From the NCBI GenBank assembly GCA_016703335.1, contig JADJCG010000009.1, positions 114,015-178,014 on the forward strand: DNA of 64,000 nt. The letters are read 5' to 3'. Source of the DNA: Caulobacteraceae bacterium (GTDB taxonomy: Bacteria > Pseudomonadota > Alphaproteobacteria > Caulobacterales > Aquidulcibacteraceae). The first letter of the stretch is position 1. Every line of letters starts with the position of its first letter. Under the pieces are notes generated by a model. That model saw nothing but the letters and a program-made list of their open reading frames with translations. It had not been told where the DNA came from and did not search any database. Below are positions 56,178 through 64,000 of the stretch, piece after piece. A program made the translations under genes and the position numbers.

Positions 56178-56738
56178 ATGACCACCATCGGCCCAACCCT
56201 GACCACCGCACGTCTCATCTTGCGTCCGCCGCAGCACGAAGACTTCGACGGCTTCGCCGCCATGGCGCAGGAAGAAGAGACGATGCGCTTCATCGGCGGT
56301 CTCGCGCCGCGCGATGCGGCGTGGCGCAGCATGGCTTCGCTTGCGGGTTCGTGGGCGATACTTGGCTACGGCATGTTTTCCGTCATCCGCCGCGACACTA
56401 ACGAATGGATCGGCCGTCTCGGTCCGTGGCGGCCGGGCGGCAAGGAAGGCAATTGGCCGGGCGATGAAGTCGGCTGGGGCGTGAAGGCGTCAGCAGCAGG
56501 GCAGGGCTTCGCGCACGAAGGCGCGATCGCCGCGATCGATTGGGCGTTCGACAATCTCGGCTGGGATCACGTGATCCACTGCATCGACAAGCGCAACATT
56601 CCCTCAATCAAACTCGCCGAGCGCCTGGGATCGCAGCTTGAGAAAGAGGACGTGCGTCTGTCGCCGCCGTTCGAAAACAGCATCGTCGATCTCTACGGCC
56701 AATCGAAAGCGGCATGGAAAGCCCGTCAGCGCGGGTAA
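56178..56738 (+). CDS. GNAT acetyltransferase, RimJ/RimL type
   Basis: 186 residues. TARLILRPPQHEDFDGFAAMAQ and WGVKASAAGQGFAHEGAIAAIDWAFDNLGWDHVIHCIDKRNIPSIKLAERLG are typical of Acetyltransf_3 proteins acting on protein N-termini or small amines. The substrate is unknown. The ATG at 56178 was chosen because the family begins at about TLTTARLILR. Confidence 0.9.
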   Translation: MTTIGPTLTTARLILRPPQHEDFDGFAAMAQEEETMRFIGGLAPRDAAWRSMASLAGSWAILGYGMFSVIRRDTNEWIGRLGPWRPGGKEGNWPGDEVGWGVKASAAGQGFAHEGAIAAIDWAFDNLGWDHVIHCIDKRNIPSIKLAERLGSQLEKEDVRLSPPFENSIVDLYGQSKAAWKARQRG

Positions 56739-56818
56739 GCTCGCCTGATCGTCGCTAAGCTCTTGCATCCCACGCACGCGCCGCCACTTTGTGCGCACGA
56801 TTTTGGGGACGACATCAC

Positions 56819-58282
56819 ATGCGGAATTTTGCCGTGGCGCTTCTGGGTGCGGCTGCATTCGCCTTTCCGGCGAGTGCGCAACAACAACCACAGCCAGTCC
56901 CTGGTTTTGTGCAAGCGAGCAACCCGCCAGCAGTGCAACCGCAGGTCGCGCCCATCACCGCCGCGCAACAACGCACTGTCGATCGCCTGCAAGCTGCAGC
57001 GCTCGAAAGCGACCGCGCCTACGACATCGTTGAAGACCTCGTCAGCACTGTTGGCCCGCGTCTCGCCGGCTCAGATGCAGAAGCGCGCGCGCGCGAGTGG
57101 GCGGTCGTCATGCTGCGCGCCAACGGATTCACCAACGTCCACATCGAACCCTTCACGCTGCCGTACTGGGATGCGACGCGCGAAGAAGCGCACATCGTAG
57201 CGCCGGGACTCGAACGTCCGATGGTCGCCGCTGCGCTCGGCGGTTCGCCTTCAACACCGCCCGGCGGCCTGACCGCGGAAGTCGTGCGCTTCCCCGACAT
57301 GGCCGCGCTTGAAGCCGCGCCGAATAGCGCCGTCGCTGGCCGCATCGTCTTCATCGATGAACACATGAGCCGCGCGCAAGATGGCGCAGGTTATGGCGTC
57401 GCTGTGCGCAAGCGCGGCCGCTGCGCGCCAATCGCACAAGCCAAAGGCGCTGCTGCTTGCCTTATCCGCGCTGTCGGCACCGACACGCATCGCTTCGCAC
57501 ACCAGGGCGGCTCTTCGCGCCAAGCGCAGGGCGCATCGCTCCCAGCCATGTCGATTTCACCGGCCGACGCTGATGTGCTCGCAAATCTCCTCGGTCGCGG
57601 CGGCGTCCGCGTGCGTCTCGATATCACCGCTGAAATTCGCGAGAACGCGCAGTCCGGCAATGTCATCGCCGAAATCCGCGGCCGCGAACGCCCAGAGGAA
57701 ATCGTCCTGCTCGCCGCGCACTTGGACTCGTGGGACATGGGGCAGGGTGCGATTGATGACGGCTCTGGCGTTGCGATCATCAGCGCAGCCGCGCGTTTGA
57801 TCCGCGATCTGCCACGCCGTCCGCGCCGCACGATCCGCATCTTGCTTGCCGGCGCGGAAGAAAACGGCGTCCACGGCGGCGCTGCCTACGGTCGCGCACA
57901 CGCCAGCGAAGCTGCAAATCACATCGTCGCGCTCGAAAGCGATTTCGGCGCTGGCCGCGTCTGGCGCTTCGACACGCAATTCGGCGAACCGGCGCTGCCG
58001 TATGCGCGCGCCTTCCAACGCGCGCTCTCACCGCTCGGCGTGCTGCCGGGTCCGAACACGGCGGATGGCGGCGCGGATGTCAGCGCGATGAAGGAGCTGG
58101 GCGTTCCAGTTGTCGACCTCAGCCAAGACGGTACCAACTACTTTGATCATCACCACACACCGGACGACACGCTCTACGCCATCGACCGCGCGGATCTCCG
58201 CCAAAACGTCGCGGCTTGGGCTACGTTCGTGTACCTCGCCGCCGATAGCGATTGGACCTTCCGCGCGCCGCCAGCGCAGTAA
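56819..58282 (+). CDS. M28-family zinc aminopeptidase, exported
   Basis: 487 residues. Signal peptide MRNFAVALLGAAAFAFPASA. Co-catalytic zinc ligands: His/Asp in LAAHLDSWDMGQGAIDDGSG, the Glu pair in LLAGAEENGVHG, Asp in ALESDFGAGR and the final His in FDHHHTPDDT. A protease-associated insert precedes the catalytic domain (about 130-230). Likely degrades peptides in the periplasm. Converges on the LytTR gene with 3 bp between stops. Confidence 0.92.
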   Translation: MRNFAVALLGAAAFAFPASAQQQPQPVPGFVQASNPPAVQPQVAPITAAQQRTVDRLQAAALESDRAYDIVEDLVSTVGPRLAGSDAEARAREWAVVMLRANGFTNVHIEPFTLPYWDATREEAHIVAPGLERPMVAAALGGSPSTPPGGLTAEVVRFPDMAALEAAPNSAVAGRIVFIDEHMSRAQDGAGYGVAVRKRGRCAPIAQAKGAAACLIRAVGTDTHRFAHQGGSSRQAQGASLPAMSISPADADVLANLLGRGGVRVRLDITAEIRENAQSGNVIAEIRGRERPEEIVLLAAHLDSWDMGQGAIDDGSGVAIISAAARLIRDLPRRPRRTIRILLAGAEENGVHGGAAYGRAHASEAANHIVALESDFGAGRVWRFDTQFGEPALPYARAFQRALSPLGVLPGPNTADGGADVSAMKELGVPVVDLSQDGTNYFDHHHTPDDTLYAIDRADLRQNVAAWATFVYLAADSDWTFRAPPAQ

Positions 58283-58285
58283 CCG

Positions 58286-59046
58286 TTAGAACCAGCCAGC
58301 CTCACGCAGTGCACGCACATTCGGGCGGCTCACCGGCGCTTCGGCGCCGCCTTTGAGCACCAGCAGGACTTTGTCGCCCTCGCGGCGCGTGCTCTCGACT
58401 GCATCCCGCGCCACCCACCAGGAGCGGTGCGTCTGAGCACCTTCGAGGCCTTCGAGTTCAGAGATCGCGTCGGCCAAGCGCATTAGGATCAAATCGGCGC
58501 CCTTCGACGTGTGCAGCCGCAGATAGTGGTCCTCCGCTGACACCGCATAGACCACCGCGCCCTTGAGCTTGGCCGGCAAGCGATCAGCAAAGCGCACCGC
58601 CGGAGCAGGGGCGCCAGGCGCTGGCGCGTGCGTGACGCGTCCCGGCCAGTTCACGACGACCATCAGCGCTGTCATCGCGACGCTCAGGAAGAACACGCTC
58701 CCGAACAAACCAGGTAACGCGGCAAGCGGTATCCGCGTGCCGAACATCAGATTCGTGTAGCCCCACACCACGAACGTCGCCGGTAGCGTCAGCGCCACTG
58801 ATAGGATCGCGCCGAACAGCCAAGGGTTCACGCTCGCCCTCGGTATCTTGGCGACGAGCAGCGACATGACGTGGCCCAACAGCCCGCCCACCATTAGCGG
58901 CACCCAATAGAGCAGGCGCTTGACCAGAGGCACTCTGGCCGAATCCATGGCGCCAACGAACGCCAACACGGCCCCAACGCCGGCCGCGATCGCCAGATTC
59001 GCAGCCCGTCACGCCAGCCACGCACCGCCAATTGGCGCTTCGCCAA
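58286..59046 (-). CDS. membrane-anchored LytTR-family regulator, 5' end frame-broken here
   Basis: N-terminal four membrane helices (LLYWVPLMVGGLLGHVMSLLV, ILSVALTLPATFVVWGYTNL, LFGSVFFLSVAMTALMVVVNW) followed by a LytTR DNA-binding domain (VVYAVSAEDHYLRLHTSKGADLILMRLADAISELEGLEGAQTHRSWWVARDAV). The literal ORF starts at 58969. Adding one C near 58997 extends it upstream to AVRGWRDGLRILAIAAGVGAVLAFVGAMDSAR, the usual family N-terminus; the start may then be the TTG at 59046 or a GTG at 59067. A 20 bp palindrome overlaps that point. Confidence 0.85.
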
Positions 59047-59064
59047 CGGCAGGCGCCTGCCGTT
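59045..59064. promoter_or_regulatory. 20 bp perfect palindrome at the LytTR start
   Basis: AACGGCAGGCGCCTGCCGTT is self-complementary over all 20 bases. It overlaps the likely start region of the LytTR gene and lies about 97 bp before the divergent DUF2306 gene. It could be an operator or a hairpin; no known consensus is claimed. Confidence 0.45.
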
Positions 59065-59160
59065 CACGCTCAGAGCCAGTGCTTTCGCGTATCTCAGGCT
59101 GCAAACCGGAAACTCCGTTCGGCAGGGTCTCTACCAGACTTCGAACGGAGACCAGAACCG

Positions 59161-59682
59161 ATGCCAGTAACCCGCGCCAACGCCTTCCGCTTGATCGGAT
59201 CGACCATCGGGATCGGCATTCTGGTCGTGGCGCTCTGGCCGTATCGGCCGGGCATTTTCCGCCGCCTTGGGGATATCTCGCTCCACGCACCGAACTGGGC
59301 GCTGTGGGACCGGGTGTCCTGGATTGTGAAGCTGCACGTCGCTGCCGCGCTCACGGCGCTCGTCGTCGGCACGATGATCCTGCTGCAGAAGAAGGGGAGC
59401 GGGCTTCACAAGACGCTCGGCTGGTCCTGGGTCATCGCCATGGCGACAACAGCGATCTCCAGCCTGTGGATCGTCGGCCTCAACGGCAATTTCTGGTCGA
59501 TCATCCACTTGCTTAGCGGCTGGACCATCATCTCGTTGCCGATGGCTGTATGGGCGATCCGCAACAAGAAAGTTCAGATTCACCGCCGCGCCATGACCGG
59601 CATGTTCGTTGGCGGGCTCCTCGTCGCCGGCGCGCTCACCTTCATCCCCGGCCGCATCATGTTCGAAACATTCTTCGGCTGA
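59161..59682 (+). CDS. DUF2306 membrane protein
   Basis: 173 residues with four membrane segments. KLHVAAALTALVVGTMILLQKKGSGLHKTLGWSWVIAM and HLLSGWTIISLPMAVWAIRNKKVQIHRRAMTGMFVGGLLVAGALTFIPGR are the DUF2306 pattern, with conserved His residues that may bind a metal or heme. GGAGA lies 10 bases before the ATG. Divergent from the LytTR gene, which may control it. Confidence 0.85.
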   Translation: MPVTRANAFRLIGSTIGIGILVVALWPYRPGIFRRLGDISLHAPNWALWDRVSWIVKLHVAAALTALVVGTMILLQKKGSGLHKTLGWSWVIAMATTAISSLWIVGLNGNFWSIIHLLSGWTIISLPMAVWAIRNKKVQIHRRAMTGMFVGGLLVAGALTFIPGRIMFETFFG

Positions 59683-59702
59683 TTTTTCCAAAGAGACGAT
59701 CC

Positions 59703-59807
59703 ATGAAACTCATCACCGCCACGGCGGCGTGCATCCTCGCGCTTGTTGTTCTCTCCAACGGTCACGCAAACGCCGCGCCGTCACAAGCGGTGCTGACCCT
59801 GCGCTAA
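59703..59807 (+). CDS. short exported peptide, possibly truncated
   Basis: 34 residues: MKLITATAACILALVVLSNGHANA is a complete signal peptide, followed by only 10 residues. It begins 20 bp after the DUF2306 gene with GAGACG ahead of the ATG. Either a remnant of a longer exported protein cut by an indel near 59800 or a true short peptide. I cannot tell which. Confidence 0.4.
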   Translation: MKLITATAACILALVVLSNGHANAAPSQAVLTLR

Positions 59808-59876
59808 AACGCCTTGGCTGTTTTGCGCGAAACGGAATTCCCATTCGCGCAGAACACGCCTACAGCGCTCGTTCTC

Positions 59877-61138
59877 ATGACGAGCTTGCTGCGCAACGTC
59901 GCTGCACTGATCGCAGCCGTGACGATCCTGCAACTTGCGGGAGGATTGCTCGGCGTCCGCATTCCAATTGCGTTCACCGACGGACATTCGCGCACCGCGC
60001 TTGGCTTGATCGCGGCGTCGTATTCCGCCGGCTTCATGATGGGCGCGATGATCGCGACCGTGCTGTTCGCGCGCGTCGGTCACATTCGTGTACGCTGGCT
60101 GCGCCGCCATCTTCTGCGGTGACGACGCTCGCACTTCATTTCAGCGACGACATCTGGTGGTGGGGCGTTGCGCGCATGATCGCGGGTGTCGCGGTCGCGC
60201 TCATGTTCGCGGCGGTGGAAAGCTGGATCAGCTTCTCCATCGGCAAGCACGCGCGCGGCGAAGTGATGAGCGTCTATATGGTTCTGACCAAAGGCGCGCT
60301 CGCGCTCGGCCCATTCCTTGCGTTCGGTTACACCACGCCACAAGCGGAGCCATGGATGATCGCAGCGGCGCTTGCCGCGCTTTCGATGGTGCCGCTCTGT
60401 TTCACATCGGCTGCGCAACCTGATCCGCCGAAAGCGCAACCACTCGCCCTTGTCGAACAATTTGCGATCGCGCCTGCTGCTGTCATCGGCTGCTTCGGGG
60501 CAGGACTGGTGAACGGCGGCGTGCTTGCGTTAGCGCCGCTCTATGCCGCCGAGCATTACGGCTCCAACGCCGCTGCGGAGTTTTACTCCGCCGCGTTCAC
60601 CGGATCGCTGCTGCTGCAATGGCCGGCGGGCCGTCTGTCCGATCGCATGGATCGGCGCTTAGTGATTGCGGGTCTCGCTGCGCTCGCTGCGGCTGCATCA
60701 TTCGCGCTTGCGATCTGGAGCGGGCAATTGCTCAGCTTCTCAGCCGTTATGCTCTTCTTCGTCTGGGGCGCGGGCGCACTCTCGTTCTACGGCATCGCCG
60801 TTGCGCACATGGCTGATCGCGCCGAGCCCGGCAAACTCGCACAATCTGCAGCGGGTTTGCTCTTTGTGTGGGCCGCAGGCTCCGTCATCGGCCCACTCAT
60901 CATGGGCCCGCTGGTCGATTGGTTCGATGTCGCCGGCATGTTCTGGTTTTCAGGCGGCGCCGCGCTCTTTGTTTGTCTCGCCATGTTCTGGCGCCGCTCA
61001 ACTCGTCGTGGCCCCGTCACCAAGGAAGAGTATGCGCCGCAGCTTGGCACTAGCGTTGCGGCAGGTGAAATCGCGTACGGCGAAGAAGATTCCGAACATG
61101 ACGCCGGCGCGATTGCAGCGCCTCCCAATCCGCGCTAG
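59877..61138 (+). CDS. major facilitator superfamily transporter (YcaD-like), frame-broken here
   Basis: Twelve-helix transporter. N-terminal helices from MTSLLRNVAALIAAVTILQLAGGLLGVRIPIAF; then GKHARGEVMSVYMVLTKGALALGPFLAF and GRLSDRMDRRLVIAGLAALAAAASF in the second half. Two frame breaks, near 60093 (to VYAGCAAIFCG) and 60118 (to VTTLALHFSDDIWWWGVARM). About 420 residues after repair. The C-terminal tail is soluble and acidic. Substrate unknown. Confidence 0.85.
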
Positions 61139-61147
61139 CGCGCGAGC

Positions 61148-62445
61148 GTGAGCCCATCACTTTCCACGCTGTTCGCTGAATCGCTGAAAGTCGGCTGTCT
61201 CGGCTTCGGTGGCCCGGCGGGACAAATCGCGCTGATGCATCGCATCTTCGTCGACGAACGCAAATGGATCGATGAGGATCGCTTCCAACACATGCTCGCG
61301 TTTTGCATGTTGCTTCCGGGCCCGGAAGCACAACAACTCGCGACCTATATCGGCTGGCGTTTGCGCGGTTGGGCCGGTGCGCTCATCGCAGGCTGGATGT
61401 TCTTGCTGCCCGGCGCGTTGATCGTGCTCGCGCTCTCGTGGCTTTATGTGAGCTACGGCAGCGTGCCGCTCGTGGCTGCAGCATTCAACGGCATCAAATG
61501 CGCCGTTGTCGCCCTTGTTGCTGAAGCGCTAATCAAAGTCGGCAAGCGCGCGCTGAAAACAGCCACCGCACTCTGGATCGCGATCGCGGCGTTCATCGCA
61601 CTCGTTCTCGGGGCGCCATTTCCGCTCGTGATTATCGCTGCCGCCGCGTTTGGCGCCACCCAAACCCTCTCCCTTGCGGAGAGGGTGGCCGCGCAGCGGC
61701 CGGGTGAGGGGCGTTCCGACGATCGGGCGCCTGCGCAGCTTCACGCCCCTCATCCCCCAACCCCTTCTCCGCATGGGAGAAGGGGAGCTTCGAGTCAGGC
61801 TCTTCTTTGGCTCGTTCTCTGGCTCGCACCACCAGCATTCATCGCGCTGACGCTCGGCACAGACCACGTTCTCTTTCAAATCGCGCTCGTCTTCTCGATC
61901 CTCGCGTGCGTCACCTTCGGCGGCGCTTACGCATTGCTTGCCTACCTCACCGCCGAAGCGGCCATGCGCGGCTGGCTCACGACAGAGCAAATGATCGACG
62001 GCCTCGGTCTTGCCGAAACCACATCCTCGTCAATCAGTTTGTCGGCTATCTCGCCGGCTATAATGCCGGCGGCTTCGCACTTGCCGGCGCCGCCATCGCA
62101 CTCTGGTGCACGTTTGCGCCGAGCTTCGTCTGGATCTTCGCCGGCGCACCATACGCCGAGCGCCTCCAGCACAACCCACGCGCCGCCGGCGCGCTTGCCG
62201 CGATCACAGCAGCGGTGCTCGGCGTCATCGCCAAGCTGGCGCTCTTCTTTGCATCCCACGCGCTCTTCGCGCGTCAAATTCATCTTGGGCCCGCCGCACT
62301 GCCTGACCCAACGTCCGGCATTTGGTGGATGATCGCCCTGGCGCTGGCGGCGGGCGTCGCGCTGATCCGCTTCAAGGCGAATTTGCTGCTGGTTCTGGCC
62401 GCTTGCGCCCTCGCGGGCTTGGCGGCGCACGCATCGGGCCTATAA
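61148..62445 (+). CDS. chrA: chromate transporter ChrA, with in-frame repeat insert and frame break
   Basis: CHR-family transporter, two homologous halves. First half: SLKVGCLGFGGPAGQIALMHR and MLLPGPEAQQLATYIGWRLRG. The linker is replaced by about 40 residues (SLAERVAAQRPGEGRSDDRAPAQ then PHPPTPSPHGRRG) translated from a palindromic repeat. Second half: FGGAYALLAYLTAEAAMRGWLTTEQMIDGLGLAETT, then a frame break near 62022 to LILVNQFVGYLAGYNAGGFALAGAAIAL, ending at 62445. GTG start at 61148. About 430 residues after repair. Confidence 0.9.
61665..61785. repeat. palindromic repeat element inside chrA
   Basis: Three hairpins in a row: CCCTCTCC-N5-GGAGAGGG (61665-61685), GGCCGC-GCA-GCGGCC (61687-61701) and CCCCTTCTCC-N5-GGAGAAGGGG (61761-61785). 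GGGTGAGGGGCG (61703-61714) also pairs with the CGCCCCTCATCCC copy near 61744. This is the form of dispersed proteobacterial intergenic palindromes. It keeps the chrA frame open and adds about 40 residues between the two transporter halves. Confidence 0.75.
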
Positions 62446-62481
62446 AGCGACCCGAATCCGCACTTTCCGACCGGGGCCTCA

Positions 62482-63675
62482 ATGAACATCCACGAATACC
62501 AAGGCAAAGCCGTCCTCAAGAGCTTCGGCGCGCCGGTCCCGCGCGGCTTTCCCGCCTTCACAACGGAAGAAGCCATCGACGCTGCCGCCAAGCTTGGCGG
62601 TTCGGTTTGGGCTGTGAAGAGCCAGATCCACGCCGGCGGCCGCGGCAAAGGCAAGTTCAAGGAAGCCAATGCAGGCGAGAAGGGCGGCGTTCGCATCGCC
62701 TTCAAGCCGGAAGATGTCGGCCTCTACGCGTCGCAAATGCTCGGCAACACGCTGGTGACGCTGCAGACCGGCGCTGCCGGTCGCGTTGTGAAGCGCATCT
62801 ACATCGAAGAAGGCGTGAAGATCGCGAAGGAGTTTTATCTCTCCGCGCTCGTCGATCGCGAGCAGGGCCGCGTTGCGTTCGTCGCCAGCGAAGCCGGCGG
62901 TATGAACATCGAAGAAGTCGCGCACGACACCCCCGAAAGAATCACCACTGTCGGCATCGATCCGCTCACCGGCCCGACGCGCGCTGATGGCGAGAAGATC
63001 GCGAACGCTTTTGGTGTCAGCGGTGCTATCGCGGGGCAGGTGCTGGAGCTGATCCCGAAACTGTACGAAGCCTTCACCAAGAGCGACATGAGCCTCCTCG
63101 AAATCAATCCGCTCATCGTCACCGAGGACGACAAAATCCTCTGCGGCGACGCGAAGGTGAGCTTCGATTCCAACGCCGCCTTCCGTCACAAGGAATGGGC
63201 CGATCTTCGCGACATCGGCGAAGAAGATGAGCGCGAGATCGAAGCCTCGAAGTACGATCTCTCTTACATCGCTCTCGACGGTGAAATCGGCTGCCTCGTC
63301 AACGGCGCCGGCCTCGCCATGGCGACGATGGACATCATCAAACTCTTCGGCGCCGAGCCCGCCAACTTCCTCGACGTCGGCGGCGGCGCCGATAAAAACA
63401 AGGTCGAAGCTGCGTTCAAGATTATCCTCGCCGATCCGAAGGTGAAGGGCATTCTCGTCAACATCTTCGGCGGCATCGCGCGTTGCGATGTCATCGCCGA
63501 AGGCGTCATCGCCGCCGTGAAGAGCGTTGGCTTGCAAGTGCCGCTGGTGGTTCGCCTCGAAGGCACCAACGTCAACGAAGGCAAAGCCATCATCCGCAAC
63601 AGCGGCCTGAACGTGATCGCTGCGGATGATCTGGAAGATGCAGCGCGGAAGATCGTCAAGGCCGTGAAGGGCTAG
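62482..63675 (+). CDS. sucC: succinyl-CoA synthetase, beta subunit
   Basis: ATP-grasp subunit of the TCA-cycle enzyme making succinate and ATP/GTP. 397 residues, unbroken. MNIHEYQGKAVLKSFGAPVPRG, VWAVKSQIHAGGRGKGKFKE, EINPLIVTEDDKILCGDAKVSFDSNAAFRH and NFLDVGGGADKNKVEAAFKIIL, then VNIFGGIARCDVIAEGVI, are all standard. sucD would be expected next, but another gene starts 2 bp after the stop. Confidence 0.98.
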   Translation: MNIHEYQGKAVLKSFGAPVPRGFPAFTTEEAIDAAAKLGGSVWAVKSQIHAGGRGKGKFKEANAGEKGGVRIAFKPEDVGLYASQMLGNTLVTLQTGAAGRVVKRIYIEEGVKIAKEFYLSALVDREQGRVAFVASEAGGMNIEEVAHDTPERITTVGIDPLTGPTRADGEKIANAFGVSGAIAGQVLELIPKLYEAFTKSDMSLLEINPLIVTEDDKILCGDAKVSFDSNAAFRHKEWADLRDIGEEDEREIEASKYDLSYIALDGEIGCLVNGAGLAMATMDIIKLFGAEPANFLDVGGGADKNKVEAAFKIILADPKVKGILVNIFGGIARCDVIAEGVIAAVKSVGLQVPLVVRLEGTNVNEGKAIIRNSGLNVIAADDLEDAARKIVKAVKG

Positions 63676-63677
63676 GC

Positions 63678-64000
63678 ATGGTTGAGACTAGGCCTTTGAT
63701 GTCGGCGCAGGATTTCGAACGCGGCGCGTCACATCGCGAGGCCAATTGGTGGGCGACCGGCGAACAACTGATCTATCGACCCGAAGTGATGAACCTGCCC
63801 GGCTGGCGCAGCTACGGCTCTCCGGACAACCTAAAGCTCACTGAGGCGCAGCGCTGCCTCATGATCTGGGGCGATCTCGTCGGCCAAGTGCAAAACGGCG
63901 GTCTGGCTCAGTTTTTCGAGAATTATCAGAGCGCGCTGGAAACGGCGGAGTCGTGCGTTTCACAACTCGGCTGGCCTGAGCTTGAGGAGCGCTACAAAGC
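63678..64000 (+). CDS. DUF4375 (DMP19-like) protein, 5' part
   Basis: First 107 codons; the gene runs off the right edge. MVETRPLMSAQDFERGASHREANWW, then WGDLVGQVQNGGLAQFFENYQSALETAESC, the N-G-G-x2-Q-F-F-x-N signature of DUF4375. Function unknown. Its ATG is 2 bp after the sucC stop, placing an unrelated gene where sucD normally follows. Confidence 0.75.
   Translation, partial: MVETRPLMSAQDFERGASHREANWWATGEQLIYRPEVMNLPGWRSYGSPDNLKLTEAQRCLMIWGDLVGQVQNGGLAQFFENYQSALETAESCVSQLGWPELEERYK

Noticed and set aside
62479..63537. 352-codon minus-strand ORF opposite sucC
   Set aside because: Shadow of sucC; no independent signal.
1..64000. CRISPR arrays, phage or transposase genes, rRNA
   Set aside because: No regularly spaced repeats, integrase, transposase or rRNA-like sequence was seen; gaps are too small for rRNA. 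A tRNA gene cannot be fully excluded without a covariance search.

Overview
The window reads as chromosomal DNA of a GC-rich alphaproteobacterium. Gene order fits the Caulobacterales/Hyphomonadales or a neighbouring order best. This is inferred from protein motifs and synteny alone; no database search was run. Nearly every base is coding, there is no rRNA, tRNA or CRISPR array that I could see, and the only gap near 300 bp is the dnaK-alkB interval. Most of the window is core genome.

Layout. 1-4.4 kb: edge of a PfkB/adenosine kinase gene, a lipoprotein, an ATP-grasp protein, nth, a DUF2244 protein, dapB and an exported protein. 4.4-9.9 kb: dnaJ, dnaK, alkB and an M48 protease. 9.9-14.2 kb: dienelactone hydrolase, aldo/keto reductase and a large exported six-repeat protein. 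14.4-23 kb: hrcA-grpE facing rph-rdgB-hemW, a conserved heat-shock/RNA block here split by an AAA ATPase, a periplasmic protein, dgkA and an XRE/DUF2975 pair. 23-31.4 kb: an LpoA/LppC-like lipoprotein, rsmI-yraN-dolP, comM, a hybrid histidine kinase and ampG. 31.4-52.4 kb: the long conserved run maeB, mutS, glnD, murJ, trpS, usp, nfuA, tsaB, rimI, fur, miaB, phoH, ybeY, corC, lnt, xre, metK. 52.4-64 kb: methyltransferase, S41-like protein, mdh, then six accessory genes (GNAT, M28 peptidase, LytTR regulator, DUF2306, MFS, ChrA) before sucC and a DUF4375 gene cut by the window end.

Functional groups: protein folding (dnaK, dnaJ, grpE, hrcA, M48 protease); envelope (dapB, murJ, ampG, dgkA, lnt, LpoA-like lipoprotein, dolP); RNA and translation (rph, rsmI, ybeY, miaB, tsaB, rimI, trpS); DNA maintenance (nth, alkB, mutS, comM, rdgB); nitrogen, iron and methyl metabolism (glnD, fur, nfuA, metK); carbon metabolism (maeB, mdh, sucC).

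Two points matter for any reader. First, about twenty genes carry frame breaks, often in short homopolymers or CG runs and many in essential genes (murJ, lnt, metK-linked xre, grpE). This looks like uncorrected long-read consensus error rather than gene decay, so frame-broken genes are given as whole CDS spans. Second, the best candidates for new biology are regulatory: a 12-codon ORF with Trp-Arg-Trp and hairpins just ahead of trpS (possible attenuator), nested palindromes ahead of the DUF2975-XRE operon, repeated promoter-like elements between the AAA ATPase and its divergent neighbour, and a palindromic repeat inserted in frame inside chrA.
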